From Adiantum capillus-veneris (lineage: Eukaryota; Streptophyta; Polypodiopsida; Polypodiales; Pteridaceae), in assembly GCA_014529385.2 (NCBI GenBank), contig CM043960.1, forward strand, positions 36,656,781 to 36,720,780: a stretch of DNA of 64,000 nucleotides. Reading direction: 5' to 3'. This document shows positions 13,101-22,550 of this stretch, in pieces. The stretch's first letter is position 1, and every line of letters starts with the position of its first letter. Position numbers and translations under genes: made by a program. The notes below the pieces were generated by a model. The model did no database searches. It had not been told where the DNA came from and saw nothing but the letters and a program-made list of their open reading frames with translations.

Positions 13101-15834
13101 AATTTTGAACCTTTTTTGAATATTAATTGCAGAAGTCAAAGGAGCATGGAACAACTTTTGATCTGCGCTTTCGTCCAGATATTGGTAACTCCATTCTCAT
13201 CTTGAAGCAGTCTCATAGTCAAGATGTATTGCAAGAAACACCAGTGGAAAGATTCAGAAGGCTTGCATACAAGGACAGAGAGCAGCTTTGGCATGCCCGA
13301 GAGAGAGTGTCTGTATGTAGATTCTCTTCTTACTGATGGGTACATGGTGATGAAAATTATCATTCAAGCATGCTGATTCCTTATATACGTTTTCATCCTT
13401 TCTTTCTAAAAAGGATCCTTCTTTTATAGAGACATCGTTAGCGAGCAAGTAGCGTCTCAAACTTACAGCTTTAAAAAGTTTTAATTTTACTCTTCTTTTC
13501 CTATCAGGTAGGAACATTATATGAATAGACTTCAAGGCACAGACCCCAAGGTAAAAGAACAAAGAAAGATGATAGAATGGAGGCTTGTATGCAGAAAATA
13601 CCCTGAAAACAATCAACTTGAGGCTCTCAAAGAATCATCAAAATAAAAAATCTTTTATAGTTTTGCCTAGCAGATCACCTAAGCTCCAAAAATGCCTTGA
13701 GGTACTCAAACACTTGAACAAGGAAGAAACTAGTTCCTGATATGTGAAACTACTGCCTTCTTCACTGTTTCCGGGGAAAACATAACAATACTCTTTTCCT
13801 GATACCAAATGCTTATCTTACTGTATTTGAAATAGAAAGAGAAAAGCTGAAGGTCTGAGAGGTGGTTGAATAAGAAAATGCAACTAACTAGCTTCTTGTC
13901 TCAGGGCATGAGGCCCACAATTTTTTCATATTTTCAAAGCCCCTTCACAGCTTGAAGCCTAAAGGAAGTAACCATGTTAGAGTCCTGGTACTAATTACAT
14001 CTAGTCCCAAGTGTCAGAAATGTTGATCCCATACATACCCTTTATCCCTGCTGGTGAAGAACTGTACATACAGCAGAGATTTTTCCATCCTGTTTTCTCG
14101 AGAAGTGTGTGGCCATAGTGAAATGGAAGCTCTGTTGTTTTGGGATGCTGTTGCATATCATAAATGTGCGGATTCCGCATTTCTTTTCCATATCTTTTCT
14201 ATACCTTGAACTCCAACACCTCAGTTCTAGAGCAGCTTGATGGGCTCCCATAATACACTGCACTCCTACCCTCTGGATCCAACGTTTGAGAAACTTCTTA
14301 TCAAACTACCCTATAAGCATCAGCCAAGAAGTATTTGTTTATGGTAGGAATTCTCACGAAAGAATTGCAGAGAATGTGTAGGACCTCTCCGTATCAGTAC
14401 ATTTTTCGGAAATGGTAATGATTTTGTCCCTTGTGTAGCGGAGGACAATCAATCTTGCAAACAGAAAAAAGAAACGAAGATTTTTTAAGATTTTCTTGAC
14501 ATCAGCAGCACAATCAGGATACTATCTTTGTGAATTTTCAATTCAGGGGAGAGAGTGTTTTATACCTTTGTTTACTCCTCAACTGATTAGGCAAGAGGTT
14601 GATTTTTACGAAGGCTTTTAAAAGCTAAGGTTTCCAATGTTTTAGAGGAGATGGCTAATGAGCCAGAAGTGTATGAATTAAAAATAGGGAAAATTACCAA
14701 AATACCCCTCTAATTTGTGGAAATTCTCAAAATACCCCTCAAATTTTAAAAAGTTCCAAAATACCCCTGGTTGTGAGATTAAATTTCTTGAAAGATAAAA
14801 AAACTTGTAGCTTTCCATAAGAAGACTGATTGTCTATCAACACAAGATGCTAAAACTAGAATTTGAGTTGGTTACATAGGCTGTGGAGATGAATTGCTTC
14901 AATATTTTTAGACATAATTGCCTTTTTTTGCAAGGTAATTTGTGACAAATTACATGCTAAGCACTCAAAAACGGATCTCAATTTTCAAAAAGGAATAAAG
15001 ATTAGAAAATCTTGAACAATCCAACCAAAATAGATACAAGGGTATTTTGGGAATTTTTAAAATATGAGGGGTATTTTGGGAATTTCCACAAATTAGAGTG
15101 GTATTTTCGTAATTTTCCTTTAAAAATAACTTGCAGTTCCTTGGAAATGTTTTCTTCCCCCCAAGAAAGAGATTGTCTGTTAGTTAAAAAATACGTAGGG
15201 CTGCAAACATGTTCCCAGTCAAGGTAAGGGGCATTGGAAGTGGGAGAAAACCTAGGCACCCATTCGTTTTGTGTGTCTGTGTGGCAAGCACAGGAAAGGG
15301 GGTGGGGGTGAAGCGAGCAGAGTAGGCAGTAGCAGCAAGCAATAGTCGCTTTGTCTTGAGACTATTGAAAGCATTTTGTTCAGCAAGTTTCCTAGGATTT
15401 GGTGTTGACAGAGATACTTTACAACGATATGACAATAGAGCTAAGAGTTCATGTTCTCATATATGAAAATATACCTCACGAAACTTAGTCTTTGAAATGC
15501 GTACTTATTGCTCCTTTCCCAAAGGACATGCCTGTGATCCAGTTGCTTCCTAGAGAGGGTTTGAATCAAGTATGAGTCTTGAAAGATGGAAGGTTTGTGC
15601 CCTGTTAGATGACCATAAGTATTAAGTGGAACAGTAATAAGAACAAGTCAAGACAAAATAATTAATTTACAATAGTACTCATTTGTTCGAGCATTGGAAA
15701 CTTCTCTTTGCTATCTTTTGAAACAAGAACCTTTCTTTTAGGAAGCTTACTATGCACAATTTCATTTCCAACCGGAGATTGATGGATTCTCGCGTATTCT
15801 AGCTCGCAACAATTCCATAGATGATTTGTACAAG
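7145..15834 (+). CDS. Spliced host gene, F-x-P-x-[IV]-[ND] repeat protein, partial
   Basis: Eight coding exons can be joined: 7162-7266, 8096-8194, 12190-12315, 12400-12501, 12608-12691, 12773-12910, 13133-13312 and 15742-15834. All internal exons are multiples of three and all junctions are phase 0, so the frame stays open throughout (about 277 residues). Six exons carry or build one short motif: CSFK-PKV across exons 1-2, SFWPRINF, LTFKPEIN, STFVPEIN, RFRPDIGN and HFQPEIDG. The intervening sequence is charged, helix-prone and partly coiled-coil-like. I do not recognise the gene with certainty. Charged multi-exon proteins with F-x-P-x-[IL]-N motifs are common among ciliary and basal-body proteins, which would fit a plant with swimming sperm, but that role is inference. 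The start may be ATG at 7145 or further upstream. The 3' end is not found before the transposon block. Confidence 0.7.
7162..7266 (+). CDS. Exon 1 of the motif-repeat gene (as visible)
   Basis: An acceptor-like TTTTTGCAG precedes 7162. The frame can also be extended to an in-frame ATG at 7145 (MKKFLQDRLQ), so this is either an internal exon or the first coding exon. It encodes a helical charged segment ending in LQQCSFK. The donor appears to be GC (AAG|GCAATC) rather than GT. Joining here gives CSFK|PKV, which restores the repeat motif exactly. Confidence 0.6.
8096..8194 (+). CDS. Exon 2 of the motif-repeat gene
   Basis: Acceptor GGCGACAG|CCT and donor CGA|GTATGT; 33 codons, phase 0 at both ends. 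It starts with PKVGRKPDPE, completing the motif begun in exon 1, and continues with the helix IIERILELQQRFGLRKR. Intron 1 (7267-8095) shows nothing else recognisable. Confidence 0.7.
8522..8940. repeat. Direct duplication with two perfect palindromes in intron 2
   Basis: A segment of about 180 bp at 8522-8705 recurs at 8757-8938 (GTATTTGAAGCCTTCTTGTG in both; offset 237 bp). Between the copies lie two hairpins: arms 8678-8692 and 8703-8717 (15 bp, 10-nt loop) and arms 8720-8733 and 8740-8753 (14 bp, 6-nt loop). No coding capacity is apparent. Confidence 0.8.
8945..9765. other. Intron 2 interior, nothing recognised
   Basis: Open minus-strand frames at 9039-9380 and 9413-9691 show no family motif. 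No splice-site pair flanks a motif-bearing exon. Treated as intronic or old repeat sequence. Confidence 0.4.
9770..10200 (+). mobile_element. Gypsy-like LTR remnant with start of internal region
   Basis: T-rich, LTR-like sequence ends at about 10160. It is followed by TTTTTGGCACACCCGGTGGGA, which resembles the TTTGGCGC..C.GTGGGGAC leader found just inside many plant Ty3/gypsy elements. A diverged second copy (AGCCTC...CCCC...TGT...GAGTCT word order) occurs near 11,640. The ends are not sharp. Confidence 0.35.
10200..10965 (-). pseudogene. Ty3/gypsy RT relic plus unassigned segment
   Basis: On the minus strand at about 10,790-10,940 the frame reads [20 protein letters not shown], then ADILDRLQELAHFTWMDLKS, which are the conserved N-terminal blocks of a Ty3/gypsy reverse transcriptase. 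The continuation expected after DLKSGYH is missing. Below it (10,330-10,780) a second minus-strand segment reads RRGFLKVQFESTDQAMEVLA, which resembles a DUF4283-like retroelement domain, but I cannot assign it firmly. Frames shift between segments. The relic lies antisense to the host gene inside intron 2. Confidence 0.55.
11380..11900 (+). mobile_element. Diverged LTR-like remnant in intron 2
   Basis: The order of short words matches the remnant at 9770-10200 (GTGTCTTT, ACTCTC/ACTACC, AGCCTC, CCCC, GAGTCT, GAGTTGAGT/GAGCTGAGT), so the two may be the LTRs flanking the gypsy debris. The RT relic between them is on the opposite strand, so the arrangement is not a simple element. The assignment is tentative. 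Confidence 0.3.
12190..12315 (+). CDS. Exon 3 of the motif-repeat gene
   Basis: Acceptor TACTGCAG|GCA and donor CAG|GTAAGT (consensus); 42 codons, phase 0 at both ends. It encodes ARKAFEKEELDN, the motif CSFWPRINFRS, and a helical tail PIQDRFQELQ. Confidence 0.75.
12400..12501 (+). CDS. Exon 4 of the motif-repeat gene
   Basis: Acceptor GTTTGCAG|AGG and donor CAA|GTTAGT; 34 codons, phase 0 at both ends. It encodes RRKFEKIANAQLRMNMG, then the clearest motif, LTFKPEINQKS. Intron 3 is only 84 bp. Confidence 0.75.
12608..12691 (+). CDS. Exon 5 of the motif-repeat gene
   Basis: Acceptor TACAACAG|AAA and donor CAG|GTACTG; 28 codons, phase 0 at both ends. It encodes KGLEALDVAQRLSAMHLSVH and ends KVEPQ. 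It has no complete F-x-P motif and looks like a linker helix between motif exons. Confidence 0.65.
12773..12910 (+). CDS. Exon 6 of the motif-repeat gene
   Basis: Acceptor ATCTTCCAG|AAA and donor AAG|GTATTG; 46 codons, phase 0 at both ends. It carries STFVPEINKNT near its start and a charged helix FLERQKQYLQTLEEKK at its end. Confidence 0.75.
13133..13312 (+). CDS. Exon 7 of the motif-repeat gene
   Basis: Acceptor TAATTGCAG|AAG and donor TCT|GTATGT; 60 codons, phase 0 at both ends. It contains the diverged motif LRFRPDIGNS and a long charged segment VERFRRLAYKDREQLWHARE. Confidence 0.75.
13320..14680. other. Intron 7 proximal part, nothing recognised
   Basis: Between exon 7 and the MITE there is no motif-bearing exon with splice sites and no transposon protein. 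The minus-strand frame at 13254-13616 overlaps exon 7 antisense and is judged fortuitous. Confidence 0.45.
14687..15119. mobile_element. MITE with about 84-bp terminal inverted repeats
   Basis: The left terminus (14687-14770) begins GGGAAAATTACCAAAATACC. The right terminus (about 15037-15119) read in reverse begins GGAAAATTACGAAAATACCA, and the two match along about 84 bp apart from scattered changes. Both contain repeated AAAATACCCCT words. The element is flanked by TTAAAAATA at 14678-14686 and again at 15120-15128, a 9-bp direct repeat typical of Mutator-type insertion. There is no transposase frame, so it is non-autonomous. It lies in intron 7 of the host gene. Confidence 0.8.
15742..15834 (+). 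CDS. Exon 8 of the motif-repeat gene (last visible)
   Basis: Acceptor CTTTCTTTTAG|GAA and donor AAG|GTTAGG; 31 codons, phase 0 at both ends. It encodes EAYYAQFHFQPEIDGFSRIL, again with the motif. A donor follows, so more exons are expected downstream, but the sequence soon enters the LINE block at 16,560 and none was recognised. Confidence 0.7.
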
Positions 15835-15839
15835 GTTAG

Positions 15840-16560
15840 GGTCCTCCTTGCTTATTATTGTCAATTTCCTAAATATGCAATGCTACAAATTGCGGTTTGT
15901 AAAACTTGGCATGTCATGCTTGTAACTTGTGCATTAGACTATATGTGTTAGGAGTAAGTCTTTGTGATATCTTATCCTTGTTTGTTCAAACTTGAGTACT
16001 TGTTTCAAAGTTTCAATCCAATAAACTCTTCAAATTATTTTGCCTATGCCTTTTCTAAAAGCATTTTCAAGCGAATAATGGTTTGTTTTATCTATTTTTG
16101 CTTTGTAACAAATAAAGTGATGTAGTTGTTTCTTTATCTGTTTTCTTGTGTCCATTGCTTTTGTTTTTTTTGTGAGTGTTTTAGCCCCTCTTATAATTCG
16201 TAAGTTCAGTCTTTTCTACGCTTAAGAAAGGTATACCATTTGCTATTGCCGCAGGTAACCAAATGGAGATCGAGGTAACCACCCTACTTAAGATAGTGAA
16301 GGCTTTACTCCAGCCAAGCTTGATTCGGGGGCAATGCTCACGAGATTCATGATAGGTGTCTGAGTAATTGTGTTGTGAATATAAGTCCGTGTGAGCCATC
16401 TATGTTCCCCATCTGCCACCCAGCAGTCAAGAGTTCCTATGGTCCTCACGTGATCCTCACCTGAAAGTTTGGATGATGTCATCTATAAAGCATGCCAGAG
16501 AAGGCATCGTTTTAAACTTTATGAAGGATGCAAGTGAAGACATCCCTCATGAAGTACAAA
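15840..16560. other. No gene recognised between exon 8 and the LINE block
   Basis: T-rich intron-like sequence up to about 16,240, then a less AT-rich part (16,250-16,560) with a 64-codon minus-strand frame that has no known motif. No phase-0 motif exon with splice sites was found. Confidence 0.4.
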
Positions 16561-16563
16561 TCC

Positions 16564-16621
16564 CCACTATCCAGAGTCATGAGGCATCTCTGGTCCCGTA
16601 CCCCATGACTCTGGATAGTGG
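16564..16621. repeat. Perfect 18-bp inverted repeat at a LINE breakpoint
   Basis: CCACTATCCAGAGTCATG (16564-16581) and its exact reverse complement (16604-16621) enclose a 22-nt loop. The right arm is authentic family A LINE sequence. The left arm is an inverted copy sitting where the LINE stops. Confidence 0.85.
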
Positions 16622-17111
16622 TCCAAAGCCCTCTCTGAACAAACAATGGAAGCGGCCTCATATCTCATAGTAGACTGGGCAGTGGCATGTGTAGTGCAAC
16701 TTTGTCTCAGGCTCCATGTGACACAAGGGGCATATCCTGGCCTCTGCTGGTACTCCACTGTATCTCCCAGTCTCAACCCATAGCTGGTGTGAGATGTCTG
16801 TATCTGGCCAATAGCACACCGTATCCCATGAGACAAGTGGGTGTCCATGTATCTGGGCCTCGTCACAAAACTATCCTCAGTAAGCTGGAGAAGATGCTCT
16901 CTATAGGAAACCATCTTCGTGCCCAACTCTTGAGCCGGCTGTATCCAAGTCCTCCTAGTATCTAGCTGAGTCAGGTCTTGGCAGATGAGCCTAGTGATCT
17001 CAGATTGTGTAAGAGTCAGAGAGGGTGCATCCAAATGAGTACTCGAAGAGAGGCAATCTATCTATGCTGAACCCATGTGCTTGAAACCATGATGTCATCT
17101 CCCCATACCAA

Positions 17112-17117
<6 letters not shown>
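16582..17117 (-). pseudogene. LINE A0, internal ORF2 fragment
   Basis: The minus strand shows the C-terminal third of family A ORF2: LTLTQSEITRLI, LDTRRTWIQPAQELGTKM, then THLSHGIRCAIGQIQTS. A frameshift then puts the knuckle region out of frame. It ends on the low side at the foldback described at 16564-16621 and on the high side at a GA microsatellite, where the LINE would continue with CTGTATCTCCCTGC in copy A5. It is therefore an isolated piece without 3' UTR or N-terminus. Confidence 0.8.

Positions 17118-17159
<42 letters not shown>
17118..17159. repeat. (GA)n microsatellite
   Basis: About 21 GA units lie between LINE fragment A0 and the 3' tail of the next family A copy, whose tail begins immediately at 17160. 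Confidence 0.95.
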
Positions 17160-17162
<3 letters not shown>

Positions 17163-17396
17163 AATAAAATGAAATGTTATATTAACGTCTTCAAAAGGCC
17201 AAAATGACCTATGAGAACAAACTGTTACAAAATTGTGAATCTGATACCATGTCTGCGTACAAATAGACTAGAACAAAAATACTACTACTACTAGAATCCA
17301 TCCTCATCTGCACTCTGGATGTCGAGAGAGTATGGCTCGAATCCTCTGCTGTAGTCTCCGTCGATGTTGTGTAGCCCCTCTCCTCAATCGTGGCCG
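17160..17396 (-). mobile_element. LINE family A 3' fragment (1)
   Basis: Read on the minus strand it contains the last about 30 codons of ORF2 (RRRLQQRIRAILSRHPECR, stop at about 17301) and a 3' UTR ending in the family A tail: CCTTTTGAAGACGTTAATAT followed by pentamer-like TTTCA/TTTTA repeats. It is cut at 17396 where another tail begins. Confidence 0.75.
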
Positions 17397-17610
17397 AATG
17401 AAATGATATATTAACGTCTTCAAAATGCCAAAATGACCTATCAGACCAAGCTGATACAACATAGTGAATCTATTACCATGTCCGGAATAAAAAAGAACTG
17501 AAACAAAATTACAAATACTACAAGCTGGGACTGTATGGATGTGCCAACTAATACACAAGGTGCCCAGTACAATGTGTAGTACAATGAGAGAGGATTGGGG
17601 GGGGGGGGGA
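17397..17610 (-). mobile_element. LINE family A 3' fragment (2), UTR only
   Basis: The sequence is only 3' UTR. The tail (AATGAAATGATATATTAACG at 17397) marks its 3' end. The upper side ends in a G-run (about 17589-17601) next to the tail of LINE A1. It could be the displaced 3' UTR of LINE A2, since A2 lacks its own tail, with A1 inserted between them. That is inference. Confidence 0.6.
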
Positions 17611-17795
17611 GATATGGTAGAAATGAAATGATATATTAACGTCTTCAAGAGGCCAAAATGACCTATGAGACCATCAGATACAAAGTGGTGAATCTAATAC
17701 AATGTCTGAAGTACAAGTACAAAAAGTACTGAAAGTAAAAATGAAAACTGAAAATGAAGTGTGAAATGTGAAATCTGAAAATGTAGAATAGGCCC

Positions 17796-20700
17796 TCAAT
17801 GACAATCTGGGTGTCGTGCTAGAATGCCTCTGATCCTCTGCTGGAGTCTCCGTGGATGTAGTGTGCTCCTGTGTCTCAGTCGTGGTCGTCTCGATCTCCC
17901 GAGCTCAATCGCCCTGTCAATGAGGGTGCCTCTCGTATGAATGCGGGTACAACCGTGTGCTGGTGGTTGATCTCTTGGCTCCCTCGATCCAAAGAAGTCT
18001 GTGATCTGTCTCTGCGATTGTCGTACTCCATGTCTCCTCAACAGACTATCTCTATGTCGGTGTAGCTCAAGTAGATATAGGCCAAGGCATCTCTGATCCT
18101 GATACCTCATGACTCTATCTAGGGGTCCAAAACCCTCCCTGAATAAGCAATGGAAGCGCCCTCGTATCTCATAATACACAGTGCACTGGCATATGTAGTG
18201 TAGCTCTGTCTCTGGCTCTCTACCGCATAGTTGACATATCCTAGACTCCGGCGGTATCCCTCTGAATCTACCCGTCTCAGTCTCTAGCGGGTGTGAGGAT
18301 GTGCGAATCTGACCAATAGCACATCGCAGACCATGAGGCAAATAAGTGTCCATGTAGCTTGGACGAGTCACAAACCCATCTCCCGAAAGTTGGAGAAGGT
18401 GCTCTTTGTAGAAAGCCATCTTGGTGCCCAACTCGTGCATCGGCTCTACCCATGTCCTTCTGGTGTCCAACTGTATAAGATCCTGCCAAATGAGTCTAGT
18501 GATCTCCGTCCGTGTGACTGGTAGGGAGGGTGCATCCAGGGAATACTGAAAGGGAGGCAATCTATCCATGCTGAGACCATGCCTCTGAAACCATGAGGTC
18601 ATCTGCGCATACCAACATGATGCATCTCCCTGCATTGCTAACTGTCTAGAGGACTCAAGAGCCAATTTGGTATATCTGCCTCTATGTGTATCCCATAGAC
18701 TGTGCATAAAGGACACTGATGTGGTAAGAGCCTCAATCTCTATAGGATGGGCGGCTACCTCCGCTCGAATAATCGCATGTGGTACGGAGGCCTTGGCTCT
18801 AATCATCCGGGATATCATAAATACCAAGGGTCTCTCCATGTTCCTCCAACTGTCATGATTCACAGATGGTCCCCACACTTAGACCCCATAAAGCATAGCT
18901 GAAGCAACCAAAGTATCAAAGAGCCATAACTTTGTTCGTGGTTCTTGAAACTGAACCTGTGAACACATCCTCTCTAGCCCTCCCAATGCCGCATAGGCTC
19001 TGGACAGTCTAGTCTCTGCTGCTCTCCTCAGAGTAAACCTCGGTCCCGTGAATACCACCCCCAGATATGTATATTCCTCTGTGTACTCCACAATGTCTTG
19101 ACCATATACGAATGCAGGTGCCGATCTCTTGACCCATTGTGGTGTGGTGTTAAACACCATAACCTTGGTTTTACCAAGGTTCACAGACAGTCCACTATCC
19201 TTTGCAAAGTTGTGCAATGCATCCAAATGTCTCTGCATGCCCTCTGGCGACTCTGATATCAACACAATATCATCAGCATATAATAATAAAGGGATCCATG
19301 TCCCTGCTAGCTGAGCGCCTCTGTCACCCTCTCTGTCAATGTAGTCAGAGACCTCATCTACATACATACCAAAAAGTGTAGGGGACAAAGGACACCCCTG
19401 TTTCACTCCAATAGTGGAATGAACAATGTCAGAAATCCCCTACGGAGTGCGTACCTGGCCAGTCACTGAGCCGTATAAAGCCATGATCCCCCATATGATC
19501 TCTGTGGGTACTCCCAACTTCAGTAGCCTGTGCATCAATCTGGCCCTCGGCACTGTGTCAAATGCTTTGTGGAAGTCCACAAAGCAGCAATACATCCGTC
19601 TCCCATGAGCCCGACCCTCCTCAATAATGGCTCTGAGTGTAAGAATATGGTCCAAAGTGGAGAAACCCCTCCTAAATCCAGCCTGTCTTGCTGCTCGTAT
19701 GCCCTCATTTTCTGCCCATTTACTCAGTTGCTGTTCAAGAATGGATGCATACAACCGTGCCAATGTGTACCCTATCATAATAGTACGGTAGTTCCCTGGC
19801 ACTGTGGGGTCCCCTGCCTTGAAGAGAGGTACAATAGTAGATAATCTCCAGGACTCGGGTAGTCCCTCACACATGACACGGTTAAACAACCGTGCAAGAA
19901 CTTCTGACAATAAATCTCTAGCATGTATCAAGTGCTCTGCCACCAAACCATCATGATCATATGCTCTCCTAGTCCTCATCCTGTCAATGGCGTTTTTCAC
20001 CATCTCAGTGGTAAAGAAGGTACTAGTGGCTGGACATGGCTCTAGAGGGTCTGGTAGTGGTGGTTGCCCGGGTACTGTATATAATGATGCTGCATATTGA
20101 CCCCAAGTCTCGGGAGAGGTAATCACTGGAGGAGGTGAGTGCTCACGGAAGAGACTCCAGGCCTCACCTGAATCTCGACTCAAAAAGAGCTGATACAAAT
20201 CACATTCCATCTGGGCTAAAAAGGCCCGCTTCTTCCGTCGCACTAAACGCCGAAGAGCAATCCGAGACTGTCGATATGTAATGACTCCAAGTATAAGCTC
20301 GCTCCAAATCTGAACTCTCATCTCTCTGCATTCCTCATCATACCAACTATTCTGAGGCATGTTCCCAGAACGTCTTCTCTGATCTGGTTGAGTGTGTGGG
20401 TATGCCTCTGCTGCTGCCCCATGCAAGATCTCCGTCAATAAAGTGGTGATCTTCTCCACTGTATATACAGGCTCGGCTGCCCACATCCGTGTGTAAATCT
20501 CTTCCACATAAACTGAATCCGTCTCTGGTGTAAAAGTATACCGTGTGTGTGCAATCCTTCGTGGTGTCTGAGAGACACTATACTGGAAAGAGACTGAAAA
20601 AGTCAGGAGAGCATGGTCCACTGCTACTCCAACAGGCCTAGGGCCCACACTGAAATCCTGAATATTAGAGATGAAGCTCGGTGAAGTCATGACATAGTCT

Positions 20701-21389
20701 ACTGTACTGGCCCCATGTCTGTGTGGAAAGCATGTGAATCCCCCAGACGAAGGAAAAATCTCTAGACCATTAAGTATGGCCAGACCATGCGTAGTCGCCA
20801 TCTCTATGAGATATCTCCCATACTCTGTGTGCTCTCTATCCTGTGAGTGTTTGTCAAGCCCCATCTCCGATATATCCATCTCTCTAAGCATCTCCTCCGA
20901 GGTATCATAAAATACCGTTTGGGAGTTGGCCGTCTTGGCATTAAAGTCTCCCAAGAGAATGATATCTCCATCTCTAGAGAACTCCCATATGTCATCATCA
21001 AGTATAGAGAAAGGGGATTGCCCTCTAGGTGAGGTATAGACTGATGTGCTAGGGGGAAAGTAACATATAGCAATGTATAAGAATCTGCCTGTCTGAGCTC
21101 TCAGTCTCACCCACATGTATCTTGTCTGGTCATCTCTCCGGAAAATCTGTAATAGCGGCTGCAACTCCTCCTTGAGTAAGACTACTACCCCTCCTGAACC
21201 TCGACTCCCATGCTGGGATCTAGCGTCTGGCCGACAAGCTGTCTCCCATAAATAACCAGTCACACTTGGCATCAACTGTCCAGATTTTTGATGTGTCTAT
21301 GAGTAAAAGACAATGTCTCTATCTCTGAAGCTATCCTCAAAGGCACCCACATCCAGCCTATATGATCCATTACAATTCCATGCCGCCAT
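17796..21389 (-). pseudogene. LINE A1 ORF2: endonuclease and reverse transcriptase
   Basis: About 1,197 codons from MAAWNCNGS at 21389 to HPDCH-stop at 17796. The APE-type endonuclease covers roughly residues 1-260: N-terminal WNCNG, LLGDFNAKT near residue 147, and VDHALLTF near 255. The RT core holds FVDFHKAFDTVP, GVKQGCPLSPTLFGMY and LLYADDIVLIS with YADD near residue 704. A C-terminal knuckle CQLCGREPETELHYICQC lies near residue 1,050. No RNase H domain is visible. Three in-frame stops break it: TAG near 21,295 (E expected), TAG at 19440 (Q in copy A5) and TAA at 18879 (E expected); there is no frameshift. Nicking and target-primed reverse transcription are the family functions. This copy cannot make a full product. 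Confidence 0.9.
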
Positions 21390-21419
21390 CCGGAGTGTGG
21401 TCCCATATGTCTCGCACCG

Positions 21420-22550
21420 TCATGCTGTGCGTTTTTCCAAAACCACTACTTTCCCTCCTCTATAAAAGGCAATTTTTCCCTTCTCCCTTGCTGCCTTGAT
21501 CTCTGGCATCAACTCTTGCATATGTGCTATTTGTGCTAAAGTAAGGTCATCCCCCATAAATATTCTAGTTTTCTTAAGTGCCGGTCTCTTCTTCAAGAAT
21601 TCCTTCCTTGTTTCCAAAGTCGGGAAACGCAAAATAAGTGCTTTCTCTTTGACGTTTCCCTTCTCATCCACTCCTTTTTTTCCTACTCTCCAAGCACCTA
21701 TGTGCATAGGTTCCGGGATGCCCATGCGCTGCAAGAGTTCCTTCACTTCGTCTTCTACATTTTCGGTGTCTTTGATACCAGTCCTCCTCTTCTGTTCCTC
21801 CTCAATGGTCATATTGATGATGGTAGAAGTCTGTGCGGCTTCTGGCATCCGGGCCTTCCCTTTCTTTGCACCTTCAATCCATTTTTCTGCTTCGTCAACT
21901 TTCTCCTATGTTTTAAAAAGGCGCTCCGCCCATGAGGAAGCCTCTTTCAAGTTTTGTTCTTCCCCTTCGTGCAGAGTTTTCACCTGCTCCTTAATATCTT
22001 CGAGCTCCTTTAACATAGAGGGCTGATTTCCCCCTTCCGTTTTGGGCATAATTTTGCAAGCTGCAAGTTCCCCTTTAAGCTCTTCAATCATTGCATCTTT
22101 TTCCTTCATGCACTTTTCCACATTGGTTTTCCAAGATTCAAAGCTTGCCATTGCCTCATCCAGATTTTTCTGCATAATACATTCCATTACATTCACTTCT
22201 GCCCGCATTAGAGCCTGCATCTCCCCTTTCACAGATAGATACATTTCATCATGCCTATCAAGCATCGCTTTATCTAATTCTTTCCTCATATCTGCATACA
22301 TAGAATTCTTATAACTATCTGCATTTGCGTACATCTCTTTCCTGATGTCATCTCTCATAAAGCTGAGCTCAGATTTAATCATTACTTGAACCCTCTCCAT
22401 CATTAAATCATCTTGGACTTTGACGGTTTTCCCTGCCCTCAGTGAGCTTGGCGAGAGTATACTATCTCTGCTCCTCCGCTTGAAAGTCACTTTCATTTTT
22501 TGTGGGGTGGTGAATCCACTTGCATCACCATCCTCGGCTGGTTGTTCCAT
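21420..22550 (-). pseudogene. LINE A1 ORF1: coiled-coil/RRM nucleic-acid-binding protein
   Basis: About 376 codons starting MEQPAEDGDASGFTTPQK. The first 120 residues are basic, then comes a long heptad-rich coiled coil (LDEAMASFESWKTNVEKC, then IEELKGELAACK), then an RRM-like part and a C-terminal domain with FMGDDLTLAQIAHMQELMPE and AAREKGKIAFYRGGKVVVLE. This is the layout of L1-type ORF1 proteins that trimerise and bind element RNA. One TAG at about 21908 interrupts it where copy A5 has KTQKK. Compared with A5, the first RRM strand (ALHIRV) is deleted after EEEQKRRT. No CCHC knuckle is seen. Confidence 0.85.

Noticed and set aside
16181-16482. Possible further exon of the host gene or start of LINE A0
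   Set aside because: No F-x-P motif, no phase-0 exon with convincing splice sites, and no LINE similarity; left unassigned.
17796-21389. RNA editing (U to C, known in fern organelles) restoring the TAG codons
   Set aside because: The stops fit C-to-T decay in nuclear transposons, two of the A1 stops would not be repaired to the expected residue by U-to-C editing, and no organelle gene is present.
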